44,671 bases of DNA from Treponema sp. (GTDB lineage: Bacteria; Spirochaetota; Spirochaetia; Treponematales; Treponemataceae), in NCBI GenBank assembly GCA_016293645.1, contig JAEDDW010000009.1, positions 1-44,671 of the forward strand, in the 5' to 3' direction. The translations under genes were made by a program, and so were the position numbers. Below the pieces are notes generated by a model. That model was not told the origin of the DNA. It ran no database searches and was given only the letters and a program-made list of their open reading frames with translations. The stretch's first letter is position 1. Each line of letters begins with the position of its first letter. Positions 24,827 through 34,364 of the stretch are shown piece by piece.

Positions 24827-26970
24827 ATGCTTTTCCTCAAATCCTTTATGTTCAGCTGAAGTGTCTCTATTCCGTTGAATGTGTTTCTTTCTACGGAATA
24901 CAGAATATCGACTTTATCACCGTTTTCAATTTCCCTGTGGAGCATGTCTCCGGCACCCCAGAACAAGGCTGGCCATTTAGATTTTCCACAGTCCAGATTC
25001 AGCTTGAGATGCGTGCGTTCCGTTTTTCCGACTGTAGTTGCCTGGATGACCGGGAGATTCCTTGACATGAAAAGAATTCCGTCGTTCTCATTTCCGTAGG
25101 GCTCAAACTGGTCAACAATCTTTATCAGATCCGGCGTCATGAACTGAGGCGGAACTTCCGCGTCGATGTTCTGCGATGAATCCTCTTCCCTGGATAATTC
25201 AATGGAGCTGGAGTTTGCCTTGAGGAGGGAAAGAAATTTTTCAAGGTCATTTTTTTCAATTGTGAATCCGGCTGCAAAATAGTGGCCTCCATGACTCACA
25301 AAAATGTCCTTCATTTTTTCAAGAAAAACGGTGACGTCGAAATTCCTGCAGCTTCTCATGGATCCTACGATGTATTCGCCGACGGATGTCATGATGATTG
25401 AAGGAATTCCAAACTCCTCGACATATTTGCCCGCAAGAATTCCTGAGACACCTTTGAAAATATTCTCGTTGTATACGACGCAAAGTTTGTTGCTGTATTC
25501 GCTTATGGAATCATGAGCCTGCTGGTGTGTCAGGTTTTTTGCTTCAAGAGTAAGGTCCTGTCGTTTTGTGTTGAGTTCAAGGATCTGCTTTGCAGTCTGT
25601 TCCCTGTAGGTTGGATCATCGGATGTGAAAAGGTCTACTGCGATGGAAGCCTGTCCAAGACGGCCTGCTGCGTTCAGTTTAGGATCTATGGACCATCCTA
25701 TGTCCTTGGAAGTGATTTTTTTGCCGAGCAGGTTCAGCTGGGAGAGTAATTCCACAAGGCCCTTTCTTGTTCTTCCGGCGTTAATGTACTCAAGACCTTT
25801 GCGGACAAAAATTCTGTTTTCATCAACCAGAGGCATGACGTCTGCGATTGAGGCAAGGGCAACAAGCTGAAGGTCCTTTTCTTCCGCGGAAACGAATGAC
25901 GGATTTTCCTTTTTCAGTTTCTGCTGAACATAGGTTACGAAGATGTTGTAGAATCCTCCGATTTCCGTAGGAGAGTGGTCGCCGTATCTTGCGATTCGTG
26001 ACATTTCCTTTATTTGGGAAAGATCTGCGTTCCTCAATTGTGGAAAAAGGCCTGCGATCTCGTTCTTCATCTCAAGGACGTTGAAATCCGCGGAACCACC
26101 GAAAGCCTGTTTAAGTAAAGTTGAAGTTTCCTTTGCATCCCAGCACAGGATAAGCTGTCCCTGAAGGTATGAAGGCAGTTTCGTGTCTGAGATCGACTTT
26201 TCTCCCGGAATGATGGTTTCCGTAAGTCTGCTTGAAGGAACAAGATTGCGGAGCTTGATGCATTCCAGCACGATTGAATCGTCCTCTGTCCGTGCGTTGA
26301 GCAATGTGACGTCGGATTTGTACCACTTGCTTCTGGAAAACCTGAGGGCACTTGCGAGCTTGTAGGTGAGTGCGCATCCGCAGATTTCCTCAAAGGGATA
26401 GCCGGAACCCTTTACCTTTGCGTTGAGGATTATGGAATCTTCTGGAACATTTTCCTGTGGATTATGATGGTCTGTGACGATGACATCGATTCCTTTTTCC
26501 GTGGCATAGGCAATCTCATTGTTGTTTGCTATTCCGCAGTCGACCGTAATGATCAGGGATCCATACTGCGATGCAAATTCATCAATCGCTTCGATTGAAA
26601 GACCGTAGGCATCATCACCCTGCGGTACCCGGAACTGAACGTCCACACCCATGGATTTTAGGCATTCGTATAGAATTGTCGTAGCCGTAACTCCATCCAC
26701 GTCCCTGTCGCCGAAAATCAGGACTTTTTCTGAATTTCCGTTTTCATCTTTTTCAGCTGCGTCAAGAATACGGTCTACCGCATCCTCCATGGAATTGAAA
26801 AGAAAAGGGTTGTGCTGATAGCGCAGGTCATCCTCAAGATAATAAAAAATATCGCGACCTTTTGTGATTCCGCGTCTCAGAAGTATGCTTGCCGTTATGG
26901 CATCGGTTTTGTATTTCTGCTGAAGTTCTTCAACATCTTTTTTCAGTACGTTTGTTTTGTTCCAGTTCAA
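24823..26970 (-). CDS. recJ: Single-stranded-DNA 5'-3' exonuclease RecJ with an extra internal domain
   Basis: 715 residues, beginning at a TTG with AAGG upstream. DHH-family motifs: FGDRDVDG (DRDVDG 88-93), DCG (144-146), DHH (167-169), the YPFEEICGCALTYKLA block (~191-206), ADVMPLVDENR (~376-386) and the DHHA1 GGH motif (561-563), followed by an OB-like C-terminus. RecJ acts in recombination and base-excision or mismatch repair. The segment between the GCALTYKLA block and ADVMPLVDENR is ~170 residues, against ~30-40 in ordinary RecJ proteins, and residues ~216-355 form an additional domain (see findings). It is the first gene of a unit with the M23 peptidase; recO lies 105 bases upstream in the same direction. 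Confidence 0.94.
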   Translation of the reverse strand: MNWNKTNVLKKDVEELQQKYKTDAITASILLRRGITKGRDIFYYLEDDLRYQHNPFLFNSMEDAVDRILDAAEKDENGNSEKVLIFGDRDVDGVTATTILYECLKSMGVDVQFRVPQGDDAYGLSIEAIDEFASQYGSLIITVDCGIANNNEIAYATEKGIDVIVTDHHNPQENVPEDSIILNAKVKGSGYPFEEICGCALTYKLASALRFSRSKWYKSDVTLLNARTEDDSIVLECIKLRNLVPSSRLTETIIPGEKSISDTKLPSYLQGQLILCWDAKETSTLLKQAFGGSADFNVLEMKNEIAGLFPQLRNADLSQIKEMSRIARYGDHSPTEIGGFYNIFVTYVQQKLKKENPSFVSAEEKDLQLVALASIADVMPLVDENRIFVRKGLEYINAGRTRKGLVELLSQLNLLGKKITSKDIGWSIDPKLNAAGRLGQASIAVDLFTSDDPTYREQTAKQILELNTKRQDLTLEAKNLTHQQAHDSISEYSNKLCVVYNENIFKGVSGILAGKYVEEFGIPSIIMTSVGEYIVGSMRSCRNFDVTVFLEKMKDIFVSHGGHYFAAGFTIEKNDLEKFLSLLKANSSSIELSREEDSSQNIDAEVPPQFMTPDLIKIVDQFEPYGNENDGILFMSRNLPVIQATTVGKTERTHLKLNLDCGKSKWPALFWGAGDMLHREIENGDKVDILYSVERNTFNGIETLQLNIKDLRKSI

Positions 26971-27075
26971 GTTTTTTTACCTTGGTTTTTTGATGTCAGG
27001 TCATCCCGGAAAATTAATTTCCCAGAAGCCGGATTGTGATTTTGCAACATCAATTATACTATAAATGGTAAGAAA

Positions 27076-27855
27076 TTACAAAATTCCGGCACCGCTTTCC
27101 AGAGTCTCAAGCCTCGTTTCTGCTGCCTTTTCAATGAGATGGTACAGAAGCCTTTTTAGCTTATAGGCTGACTGGGCTGGTAGCAGCAGTTCCCTTACTT
27201 TTCCCGGGGTAAGCTCGTTTATTGCGGCAAGGTAGGTTATTCCGTGTATGTCGATTTTAAAAAGGCCGGCTTCATTGCGTACCTGTTCACTGCTGTAGGG
27301 AATGCAGTCTCCGCAGACAAAACCGTTCTGCAGTTCGATGTAGGAAGGTTCAGTTTCTTTTGCCAGCAGTGAAGTTCCGCATGAAATACATTCCCTTACG
27401 TCAGGCTGAACTCCCAGGATTCCCAGATAGCGCCACAGAAAACGCAGCATTCCAAGGCGGGCTTCGTCCTCGTTTACCGCATCTATCCCATCAAGAAATG
27501 CTGAAAACAGAACAAATGCACCTGCAGGATCTCCGGCGCACCTGGTTTTCATTATGATTTCTGCGCAGAGTGAAGCAGCCCATGCCTTGAAAAGGTTTTC
27601 CCTTATGGAAAGATGGATTTTTTTCGCATCAAAATCGGTGATTTTAACAGAATGTTTTATATTGTCGGTGTAAAGATAAAGGTTTCCGCAGTTGAAAGGC
27701 TGAACCATGGATCTGAGGCGGCTTTTAGGACCCCCGTATAACACACAGTTAATCAATCCCTGATCGGGTGTCAATATTGTGACCAGGCGATTCTGTTCTC
27801 CCTGTTCCCTGAGTGAGAAGATTATTCCACGGGTTTCCCTGTTTCTGTCAGCCAT
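27076..27855 (-). CDS. recO: DNA repair protein RecO
   Basis: 259 residues. RecO anneals single strands and helps load RecA in the RecFOR pathway. The N-terminal OB fold starts RETRGIIFSLREQGEQNRLVTILTPDQG, followed by the YGGPKSRLRSMVQPF region and a helical C-terminal domain. A four-cysteine zinc site is visible (ECISCGTSL and VCGDCIPY). The ATG lacks a Shine-Dalgarno. TAGATT sits at exactly -12 to -7 relative to it, although the -35 region (TTCCCT) is poor. It is transcribed divergently from uvrA with a 118-base gap, and recJ follows in the same direction. Confidence 0.93.
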   Translation of the reverse strand: MADRNRETRGIIFSLREQGEQNRLVTILTPDQGLINCVLYGGPKSRLRSMVQPFNCGNLYLYTDNIKHSVKITDFDAKKIHLSIRENLFKAWAASLCAEIIMKTRCAGDPAGAFVLFSAFLDGIDAVNEDEARLGMLRFLWRYLGILGVQPDVRECISCGTSLLAKETEPSYIELQNGFVCGDCIPYSSEQVRNEAGLFKIDIHGITYLAAINELTPGKVRELLLPAQSAYKLKRLLYHLIEKAAETRLETLESGAGIL

Positions 27856-27935
27856 GACTATAATCTATACGGATTTGGATTTTTAGGGAATGGTCTTTTC
27901 AGTTTTTGTGGATGCCCTTTGATTTCAGGGTGTCA

Positions 27936-27964
27936 TTGTTACAAGTGTTTTTTTTCTATATAAT
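27936..27964 (+). promoter_or_regulatory. Promoter of uvrA, predicted leaderless or nearly so
   Basis: TTGTTA (27936-27941), a 17-base spacer and consensus TATAAT (27959-27964). The uvrA ATG lies 9 bases after the -10, so the leader would be 0-3 bases, and there is no Shine-Dalgarno. I see no clear SOS box overlapping it. Confidence 0.7.
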
Positions 27965-27973
27965 ATTTTCCCT

Positions 27974-30919
27974 ATGGGTATTTTTGACGACGAGAAAATC
28001 GTGATTCAGGGTGCAAGAGAGCACAATCTTAAAAACATATCTGTGGAGATTCCACGCAACAAGCTGGTGGCGGTTTCCGGACTTTCTGGTTCCGGTAAAT
28101 CTTCCCTTGCCTTTGATACTCTTTTTGCTGAAGGCCAGCGACGTTATATGGAAAGTCTTTCGTCATATGCCAGGCAGTTTCTTGGAAGGATGGACAAGCC
28201 TGATGTGGATCTTATTACGGGACTTTCTCCTGCCATTTCCATTGAGCAGAAAACGACCCACAAAAATCCTCGTTCCACAGTTGGAACAGTAACGGAAATC
28301 TATGACTATTACCGTCTGCTTTTTGCACGAATAGGAAAAGCCCACTGTCCCGAGTGCGGCCGTGAAATCAAGGAACAGTCCGTTGACCAGATCATCGACA
28401 CGATTCTTTCCTGGAACGAAGGAACAAAGCTTACATTGATTGCTCCTGTTGTCCGTGGCAAGAAAGGTGAGCACCAGAAGATCATTGACGACGCAAAGAA
28501 AGCTGGTTTTGTCCGTGCACGCATCGATGGTCTTATGGTTGAACTTGAGGATTCCATAAAACTTGACAAGCAGAAAAAGCATACCATTGAAATCGTAGTT
28601 GACCGCATTGTCTTGAAGTCCGACATCAGAAAGCGTCTTGCAGATTCAGTTGAGACAGCTTTGAATTCTTCAGGCGGAATCGTAGTGGCCCTGCGCCGTG
28701 TAAACAAAGGAGATGCTGCCTACAAGGAAGTCTGTGCGGCCATGGATTTACGCGGAACAAATTACGACCGCGACGCAGATTACATTGAAGAAGAAGTTTT
28801 CTTCAGCCAGAAAAATGCCTGTCCTGACTGTGGTGTTTCAGTTCCGGAACTTCAGCCAAGATTGTTCTCATTCAACAATCCATTTGGAGCCTGCCCTGAC
28901 TGTACTGGTCTTGGTGAGAAAATGGAATTTGACATGGACCTCATCTGTCCTGACAGAAACCTGAGCTTCAATGAATACGCCTATGGACCTTTCAATCCGG
29001 AAAGCAACTGGAACAGTGCCTTGTTCGGTGCGGTTTTTGATGACATCGGGTTTGATGCAAATACTCCTGTAAAGGAAATGACAAAAAAACAGATGGACAT
29101 CGTCTGGAACGGAACCGGAGACCGCGCTCTCAAATGGGTTTACCAAAAACAGAGTGGCGAGGGCATGAGCACATACAACAGACCATGGCCTGGAATTTTT
29201 TCAGAACTCCGCCGCCGTTATGCGGAAGCCTGGGGTGACAATGCCCGTGAAAATCTTGAAAAATTCATGTCCCATAAGGAATGCAAAAGCTGCTGCGGAA
29301 AAAGACTTCGCAAGGAAGCCCTTGGAGTTACCGTCGGCGGAATGAACATATGGGATCTTACTGAACTTTCCGTAAGTGATACTATAGAATTTTTTGAGAA
29401 GCTGGATCTTACTGAAACGGAAAGAAAGATTGCCGCTCAGGTTTTAAAGGAAATCACAAGCCGCCTTTCATTCCTCAAAAATGTCGGTCTTGATTACCTT
29501 ACATTGCAGAGAAGTGCCGCAACTCTTTCCGGAGGAGAGGCTCAGCGCATCCGTCTTTCAACTCAGATCGGTTCCGGTCTTACCGGAGTCATGTACATTC
29601 TTGACGAGCCTTCCATCGGTCTTCATCAGAGGGATAACCAGCGCCTCATAGATTCCCTTACATATCTTCGTGATCTGGGAAACACCGTCATTGTCGTTGA
29701 ACACGACGAGCAGACCTTGCTTACAGCAGACTGGCTTGTGGACATTGGGCCGGGTGCGGGCGTTCACGGCGGAACGGTAATGGCCAGTGACACACCTGCC
29801 AACGTGATGAAAAATCCCAACAGCATTACCGGGAAATATCTTGCGGGCCTCATCCGCATGCCTGTTCCCAAAACGAGAAGAGAAGGCAACGGCAACTGCA
29901 TTTCAATTCAGGGCGTGACGGAACACAATCTCAAGAACATTTCCTGCGACATTCCTCTTGGAACTTTCACCTGCATCACAGGTGTGTCGGGCAGCGGTAA
30001 GTCTACATTGCTTAACGACGTTTTCTTCCCGGCCGCAAGCAACAAAATAATGAAAAGCGAACTGCAGGTTGGCTCATATAAGAAAATCACAGGCCTTGAG
30101 AACATCGACAAGATCATCAACATAGACCAGAGCCCTATCGGCCGTACTCCGCGCAGCAATCCTGTCACTTACATCGGTGTCTTTGACAAGATCCGCGAGC
30201 TTTATGCTTCCATGCCTGAAGCAAAGGCAAAGGGGTACAAACCTGGACGTTTCAGTTTCAACGTAAAGGGTGGACGCTGTGAAAACTGTCAGGGTGCCGG
30301 AACAATCACAATTGAAATGAACTTCCTGCCTGATGTATTCATACAGTGTGATGTATGTCATGGGAAAAGATTCAACCGTGAAACCCTTGAAGTTCTCTAC
30401 AAGGGAAAATCCATCAGCGATGTTCTTGAAATGACTGTGGAAGATGCCGCCGACTTCTTTGCAGGAATTCCTCACATCCAGCGTAAGCTTGAAACCTTAA
30501 AGAACGTTGGCCTTGGTTACATTACCCTTGGCCAGAACGCACTTACACTTTCAGGCGGAGAGGCACAGCGCGTAAAGCTTGCTGCGGAACTTGCCCGTCC
30601 TTCAACGGGAAAAACTCTGTACATTCTTGATGAGCCAACTACCGGACTTCATTTTGTCGATGTAATGAACCTGATGCAGATAATTCATGCGCTGGTTGAT
30701 AAAGGAAATTCCGTTGTCATGATTGAGCATAACCTTGATGTAATCTGTCAGGCAGACCATATCATAGACCTTGGTCCTGAAGGCGGAACCGGCGGTGGTC
30801 AGATCATAGCGACAGGAACTCCTGAACAGGTCGCAAAAGTAAAGGGCAGCTACACGGGAAAATATGTTGCGGAAATGCTTGAGCGTGAAAAGAAACGCGA
30901 TTCAAAGACTGAAAAATGA
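27974..30919 (+). CDS. uvrA: UvrABC excinuclease subunit A
   Basis: 981 residues, close to the usual ~940. UvrA recognises bulky lesions for nucleotide excision repair with UvrB. Two ABC ATPase modules: Walker A GLSGSGKSSL and GVSGSGKSTL, signatures TLSGGEAQRIRL and TLSGGEAQRVKL, and Walker B YILDEPSIGLHQ and YILDEPTTGLHF. Zinc modules are CPECG, CPDCGVS with ACPDCTG, and CENCQGAG with QCDVCHGK. The ATG at 27974 gives the family N-terminus IVIQGAREHNLKNI at the right place; no Shine-Dalgarno precedes it. The next gene, lptD-like, follows by 24 bases in the same direction, an arrangement I recall in Treponema pallidum (TP0514-TP0515). Confidence 0.97.
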   Translation: MGIFDDEKIVIQGAREHNLKNISVEIPRNKLVAVSGLSGSGKSSLAFDTLFAEGQRRYMESLSSYARQFLGRMDKPDVDLITGLSPAISIEQKTTHKNPRSTVGTVTEIYDYYRLLFARIGKAHCPECGREIKEQSVDQIIDTILSWNEGTKLTLIAPVVRGKKGEHQKIIDDAKKAGFVRARIDGLMVELEDSIKLDKQKKHTIEIVVDRIVLKSDIRKRLADSVETALNSSGGIVVALRRVNKGDAAYKEVCAAMDLRGTNYDRDADYIEEEVFFSQKNACPDCGVSVPELQPRLFSFNNPFGACPDCTGLGEKMEFDMDLICPDRNLSFNEYAYGPFNPESNWNSALFGAVFDDIGFDANTPVKEMTKKQMDIVWNGTGDRALKWVYQKQSGEGMSTYNRPWPGIFSELRRRYAEAWGDNARENLEKFMSHKECKSCCGKRLRKEALGVTVGGMNIWDLTELSVSDTIEFFEKLDLTETERKIAAQVLKEITSRLSFLKNVGLDYLTLQRSAATLSGGEAQRIRLSTQIGSGLTGVMYILDEPSIGLHQRDNQRLIDSLTYLRDLGNTVIVVEHDEQTLLTADWLVDIGPGAGVHGGTVMASDTPANVMKNPNSITGKYLAGLIRMPVPKTRREGNGNCISIQGVTEHNLKNISCDIPLGTFTCITGVSGSGKSTLLNDVFFPAASNKIMKSELQVGSYKKITGLENIDKIINIDQSPIGRTPRSNPVTYIGVFDKIRELYASMPEAKAKGYKPGRFSFNVKGGRCENCQGAGTITIEMNFLPDVFIQCDVCHGKRFNRETLEVLYKGKSISDVLEMTVEDAADFFAGIPHIQRKLETLKNVGLGYITLGQNALTLSGGEAQRVKLAAELARPSTGKTLYILDEPTTGLHFVDVMNLMQIIHALVDKGNSVVMIEHNLDVICQADHIIDLGPEGGTGGGQIIATGTPEQVAKVKGSYTGKYVAEMLEREKKRDSKTEK

Positions 30920-30943
30920 TATAAAAAAGCTGAGAATATAAAG

Positions 30944-33900
30944 TTGAAAAATTTTGCTTTCGTGAAAAAAATAAAATTCCTCTTTCTTTTATTTTTGTTC
31001 TCCATCGGTGGCGGGGTTGTTTTTGCGGCGGAAGACAATACAACTGTAATTACCATCGATGCAGCCGATACATCCAACTACAGGAAAAATGAGGCTGACG
31101 GAAGTGATGAAATTCTTCTTTCCGGCAATGTAATTGTTTCTGTTGAGAAAGGCGGAACCAAGCTTGTCATCAAGTCTGATGAAATCATCTATAACAGAAC
31201 AACGGAAACTTTGTTTGCCAATGGCAATATTGAACTTGTCCAGTCTGGAACTTCAGCCGGCGAGCAGACGATTTCAGCTACAAGCCTCATAGTAAACACT
31301 TCGACACTTGAAGGAATATTTGACAACGGCCGTGCCGTACAGACCCAGAGTGACGCACTTAATCTTCCTTCAGGTTCAACTCTTATCGTCGCCTCAAAGA
31401 TTTTCGGTCGTGACTCTTCAAACACCATCGCCTTCAAAAAGGCTGAACTTACATTCTGTGATGACGAGAATCCACATTGGAAAATCAGGGCTTCAAGAAT
31501 CTGGCTTCTGCCTGGTGGTGAATTCGCATTCCTCAATGCGGTCATCTCCATCGGTTCTGTTCCTGTACTTTACCTTCCGGCCTTTTATTATCCGAAAGAT
31601 GAACTGATTTTCAATCCATCCTTTGGTTATAAGGAACGATACGGCTATTACTTTCAGACTACGACATATCTCCTTGGCCGAAAACCTCTCGAGCCTGTGG
31701 ACAATACTGTAAGTTCAAGCAGTGACAGTTCATCTGCAGAAGATCTTACCAAAGGAATCTTCAACTTCATGAAACCGAGCGTTCTCAAGGAACAGAGGCG
31801 AGAAGGTCTTGTGCTCCACAACCTTGATGAAGATTACAGCGGAAATACTTCAAATTATCTTAAGGCTATTTTTGATTACTATGCAAACCTTGGTTTTGTA
31901 ACGGGACTTGATGGTGTTTTCTCTCCATCCAATGAATATATCTCATCGATCAGTGCCTCTGCTAAACTTGGCTGGACAAACACTGTTTTCTATAACAAGG
32001 GGTTGTATACTCCATACTCATCAAAAGGTTTGATTTACAAAGATTCCGCAAACTTCATGGGATTGAAGACACCTTTCAGATATGCTGCCAATTTCAAAGC
32101 TGATATTTCAAAACCTGTCACATTCCGGCTTTCCATGCCTATTTACAGTGATCCATTTTTTACTGAAGATTTCGAAAGCCGTTCAGAATCTCTTGACTGG
32201 ATCAGCTTTTTCATGAACAACAATTCAAAAGAAAAAACTGACAAGGAAGATACAAGTTCTCAGACAACGTCATTTACATGGAATGCTGAATCGTCATTTA
32301 AAATTCCTTTGCCTGAGTCGGTGATGCCTTTGATCAACAATTTCTCGATTTCAAATCTTTCGTCATCGATTATTTTCAATACAAAAAACAGAAATTTCTC
32401 CGATAAAGAGTGGGCTGCAAAACCGTCTGACTGGGCAGATAAGACTCCTGAAAGGGCTTTCTTCTATCCGTCTCAGGTTACTCCAATCAAGATTACAGGT
32501 AAGATCGACGGAACTTTGTATCAGTATCCTCAGGTTGTAAAAAAATCCAAGTTTGACTCTGTCTCTTATACCACAACCCTCAATATTCCTCAGGAGCTTA
32601 TGACCGACAAAGAGAAAGAAGCCTACAATAAGCGTAAGGAAGAAGAAGCCGCCAGAAAAGCAAAGGAAGAAGCCGGAGAGGAATATGAAGAGCCAAAGGC
32701 CCAGGAGGCGGAAGAAGAAAAAAAAGAGGAGGAGGATAAGACATTCACTTTTACTCCTCTTGAAATCAGCAGCAGTGTTGGTGTAAAGGATATCAAAGAT
32801 GCCGGATATTCACTTTCATATACCATCAGTCCTCAGTATTCGTCACAGCTGACCTACAATTCCAATGACATAGTGACCCCAGAGGATTTCAGCTGGTCTG
32901 ACCTTCATTCGTCATACTATCAGATCCAGGTTCCGACAACGCTTTCAAGTTCCCTCACTGTCAAGGATAATTTTGCCTCGATGAAAAACAATTATACATT
33001 CAATCCTGTTTTCCAGAAGCACCCGAATCTTGACGGTTATACAACCGAGGCTTCGAAAAATTCCGTAAGACTCACCGACTACAAGGCAAAGAAAATGGAT
33101 CTTACGAATACAAACAATATATCTCTCAAGCCTTTTGCCTATACGGAATATTTCCAGAACACAGGACTTGAATGGAATACAACGATCAAGCTGATTAAGA
33201 CGGAATTCATAGGTGACGCTGAAAACCCTGAATGGGAATATATTACCGCCAAGCTTACTGATGATGAGGCTGTTACTACCCATACGCTCAGTGCTGTGCT
33301 TGCTGCAAATGAAGGGGATTTTGGTCAGTCTTTTACCATGACATCAAACCTTCCGCCTCAGAAAGATGAATATAACGGAACCTTGACATTTACTTTCCCG
33401 AAATTCTCGACCAGTGCAACAACAGGCCTTTATCAGAAGAGCAAGGAAGATACGGAATATCTCTGGAACCAGTTCAAGCAGTCTGCGACACTCAGGCTTT
33501 TTAATGATGAATTGACGCTTACAGAATCATATAACTATGAACTTGAGGAAAAATATCACGACTCCTTGAAACTGTCTGCAAGCTGGAAAAATCTTCAGCT
33601 GTCATACACCATGCAGTATACTACGGTCTATGACTTTGACCAGAAAAAAGGATGGACAGCAAAAAATGACAAGGAATTTGTTCCGTATAATCTGACCCTT
33701 GCATATGCGACCCAGAACAAAAAATATAAATACTGGAAAAATAGAATTACTTGGGCGCCTTCAGTGAGCTCAAGCATTGTCTATGATTTTGTAAGACCGA
33801 CAAACAGTTATTTCCGCTTTGTTCCGAACATTACCTTCAATATCCATGATCAGTTTGAACTATCCTTCAGTTCTGAATCTCAGAACAACGTAATATTCAG

Positions 33901-34258
33901 GTATATTCAGGATTATGTCGGTTATGAAGATGCCATTGCCGGTGAGAAAAATGTGTTGAAGGATCTTTATGATTCCTTTGCGTTCTGGGGAAACGGGTCC
34001 CTGTATGACAGCGAGCAGACTGCTCGAAAAGGTTCCGGCTTCAAGATCAAGAATTTCAAGGTCAGCGTAAAAAGAATCCTCCACGACTGGAGTCTTGAGG
34101 GAAACATTACATTCAAGCCTCGTTACGTTACTGATTCCGCTGGTAAAAAATCTTTTGACTATCATCCTTATATGACATTCGCAATTTCATGGCATCCTAT
34201 GCCTAGCATGAAGACCAACCTTGTCGACGACTACGGAACATGGTCCCTCAACCCTTAG
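30944..34258 (+). CDS. LptD/OstA-like outer-membrane protein
   Basis: 1104 residues from a TTG at 30944, preceded by a weak GAGAAT; a GTG at 30962 is an alternative start. A signal peptide (KIKFLFLLFLFSIGGGVVFAA) is followed by an OstA/LptA-like beta-jellyroll domain (SDEIIYNRTTETLFANGNIEL). A large domain rich in alternating beta strands with aromatic residues runs to the C-terminus, as in LptD barrels. LptD inserts lipopolysaccharide into the outer leaflet; because pathogenic treponemes lack classical LPS, the cargo here may be another glycolipid. A highly charged Glu/Lys segment (residues ~548-600) interrupts the strand pattern. It sits just after uvrA. Family assignment rests on the N-terminal domain and context. 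Confidence 0.82.
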   Translation: MKNFAFVKKIKFLFLLFLFSIGGGVVFAAEDNTTVITIDAADTSNYRKNEADGSDEILLSGNVIVSVEKGGTKLVIKSDEIIYNRTTETLFANGNIELVQSGTSAGEQTISATSLIVNTSTLEGIFDNGRAVQTQSDALNLPSGSTLIVASKIFGRDSSNTIAFKKAELTFCDDENPHWKIRASRIWLLPGGEFAFLNAVISIGSVPVLYLPAFYYPKDELIFNPSFGYKERYGYYFQTTTYLLGRKPLEPVDNTVSSSSDSSSAEDLTKGIFNFMKPSVLKEQRREGLVLHNLDEDYSGNTSNYLKAIFDYYANLGFVTGLDGVFSPSNEYISSISASAKLGWTNTVFYNKGLYTPYSSKGLIYKDSANFMGLKTPFRYAANFKADISKPVTFRLSMPIYSDPFFTEDFESRSESLDWISFFMNNNSKEKTDKEDTSSQTTSFTWNAESSFKIPLPESVMPLINNFSISNLSSSIIFNTKNRNFSDKEWAAKPSDWADKTPERAFFYPSQVTPIKITGKIDGTLYQYPQVVKKSKFDSVSYTTTLNIPQELMTDKEKEAYNKRKEEEAARKAKEEAGEEYEEPKAQEAEEEKKEEEDKTFTFTPLEISSSVGVKDIKDAGYSLSYTISPQYSSQLTYNSNDIVTPEDFSWSDLHSSYYQIQVPTTLSSSLTVKDNFASMKNNYTFNPVFQKHPNLDGYTTEASKNSVRLTDYKAKKMDLTNTNNISLKPFAYTEYFQNTGLEWNTTIKLIKTEFIGDAENPEWEYITAKLTDDEAVTTHTLSAVLAANEGDFGQSFTMTSNLPPQKDEYNGTLTFTFPKFSTSATTGLYQKSKEDTEYLWNQFKQSATLRLFNDELTLTESYNYELEEKYHDSLKLSASWKNLQLSYTMQYTTVYDFDQKKGWTAKNDKEFVPYNLTLAYATQNKKYKYWKNRITWAPSVSSSIVYDFVRPTNSYFRFVPNITFNIHDQFELSFSSESQNNVIFRYIQDYVGYEDAIAGEKNVLKDLYDSFAFWGNGSLYDSEQTARKGSGFKIKNFKVSVKRILHDWSLEGNITFKPRYVTDSAGKKSFDYHPYMTFAISWHPMPSMKTNLVDDYGTWSLNP

Positions 34259-34364
34259 TTTTAAAACTTGATTTACTGAATATAATGGCATAAACTAGAA
34301 AGTGAAAATGAATTTTTGAAACTCAGGAAATCCATTTTGAATTTCTGATTTATGGGGGTGTTTT

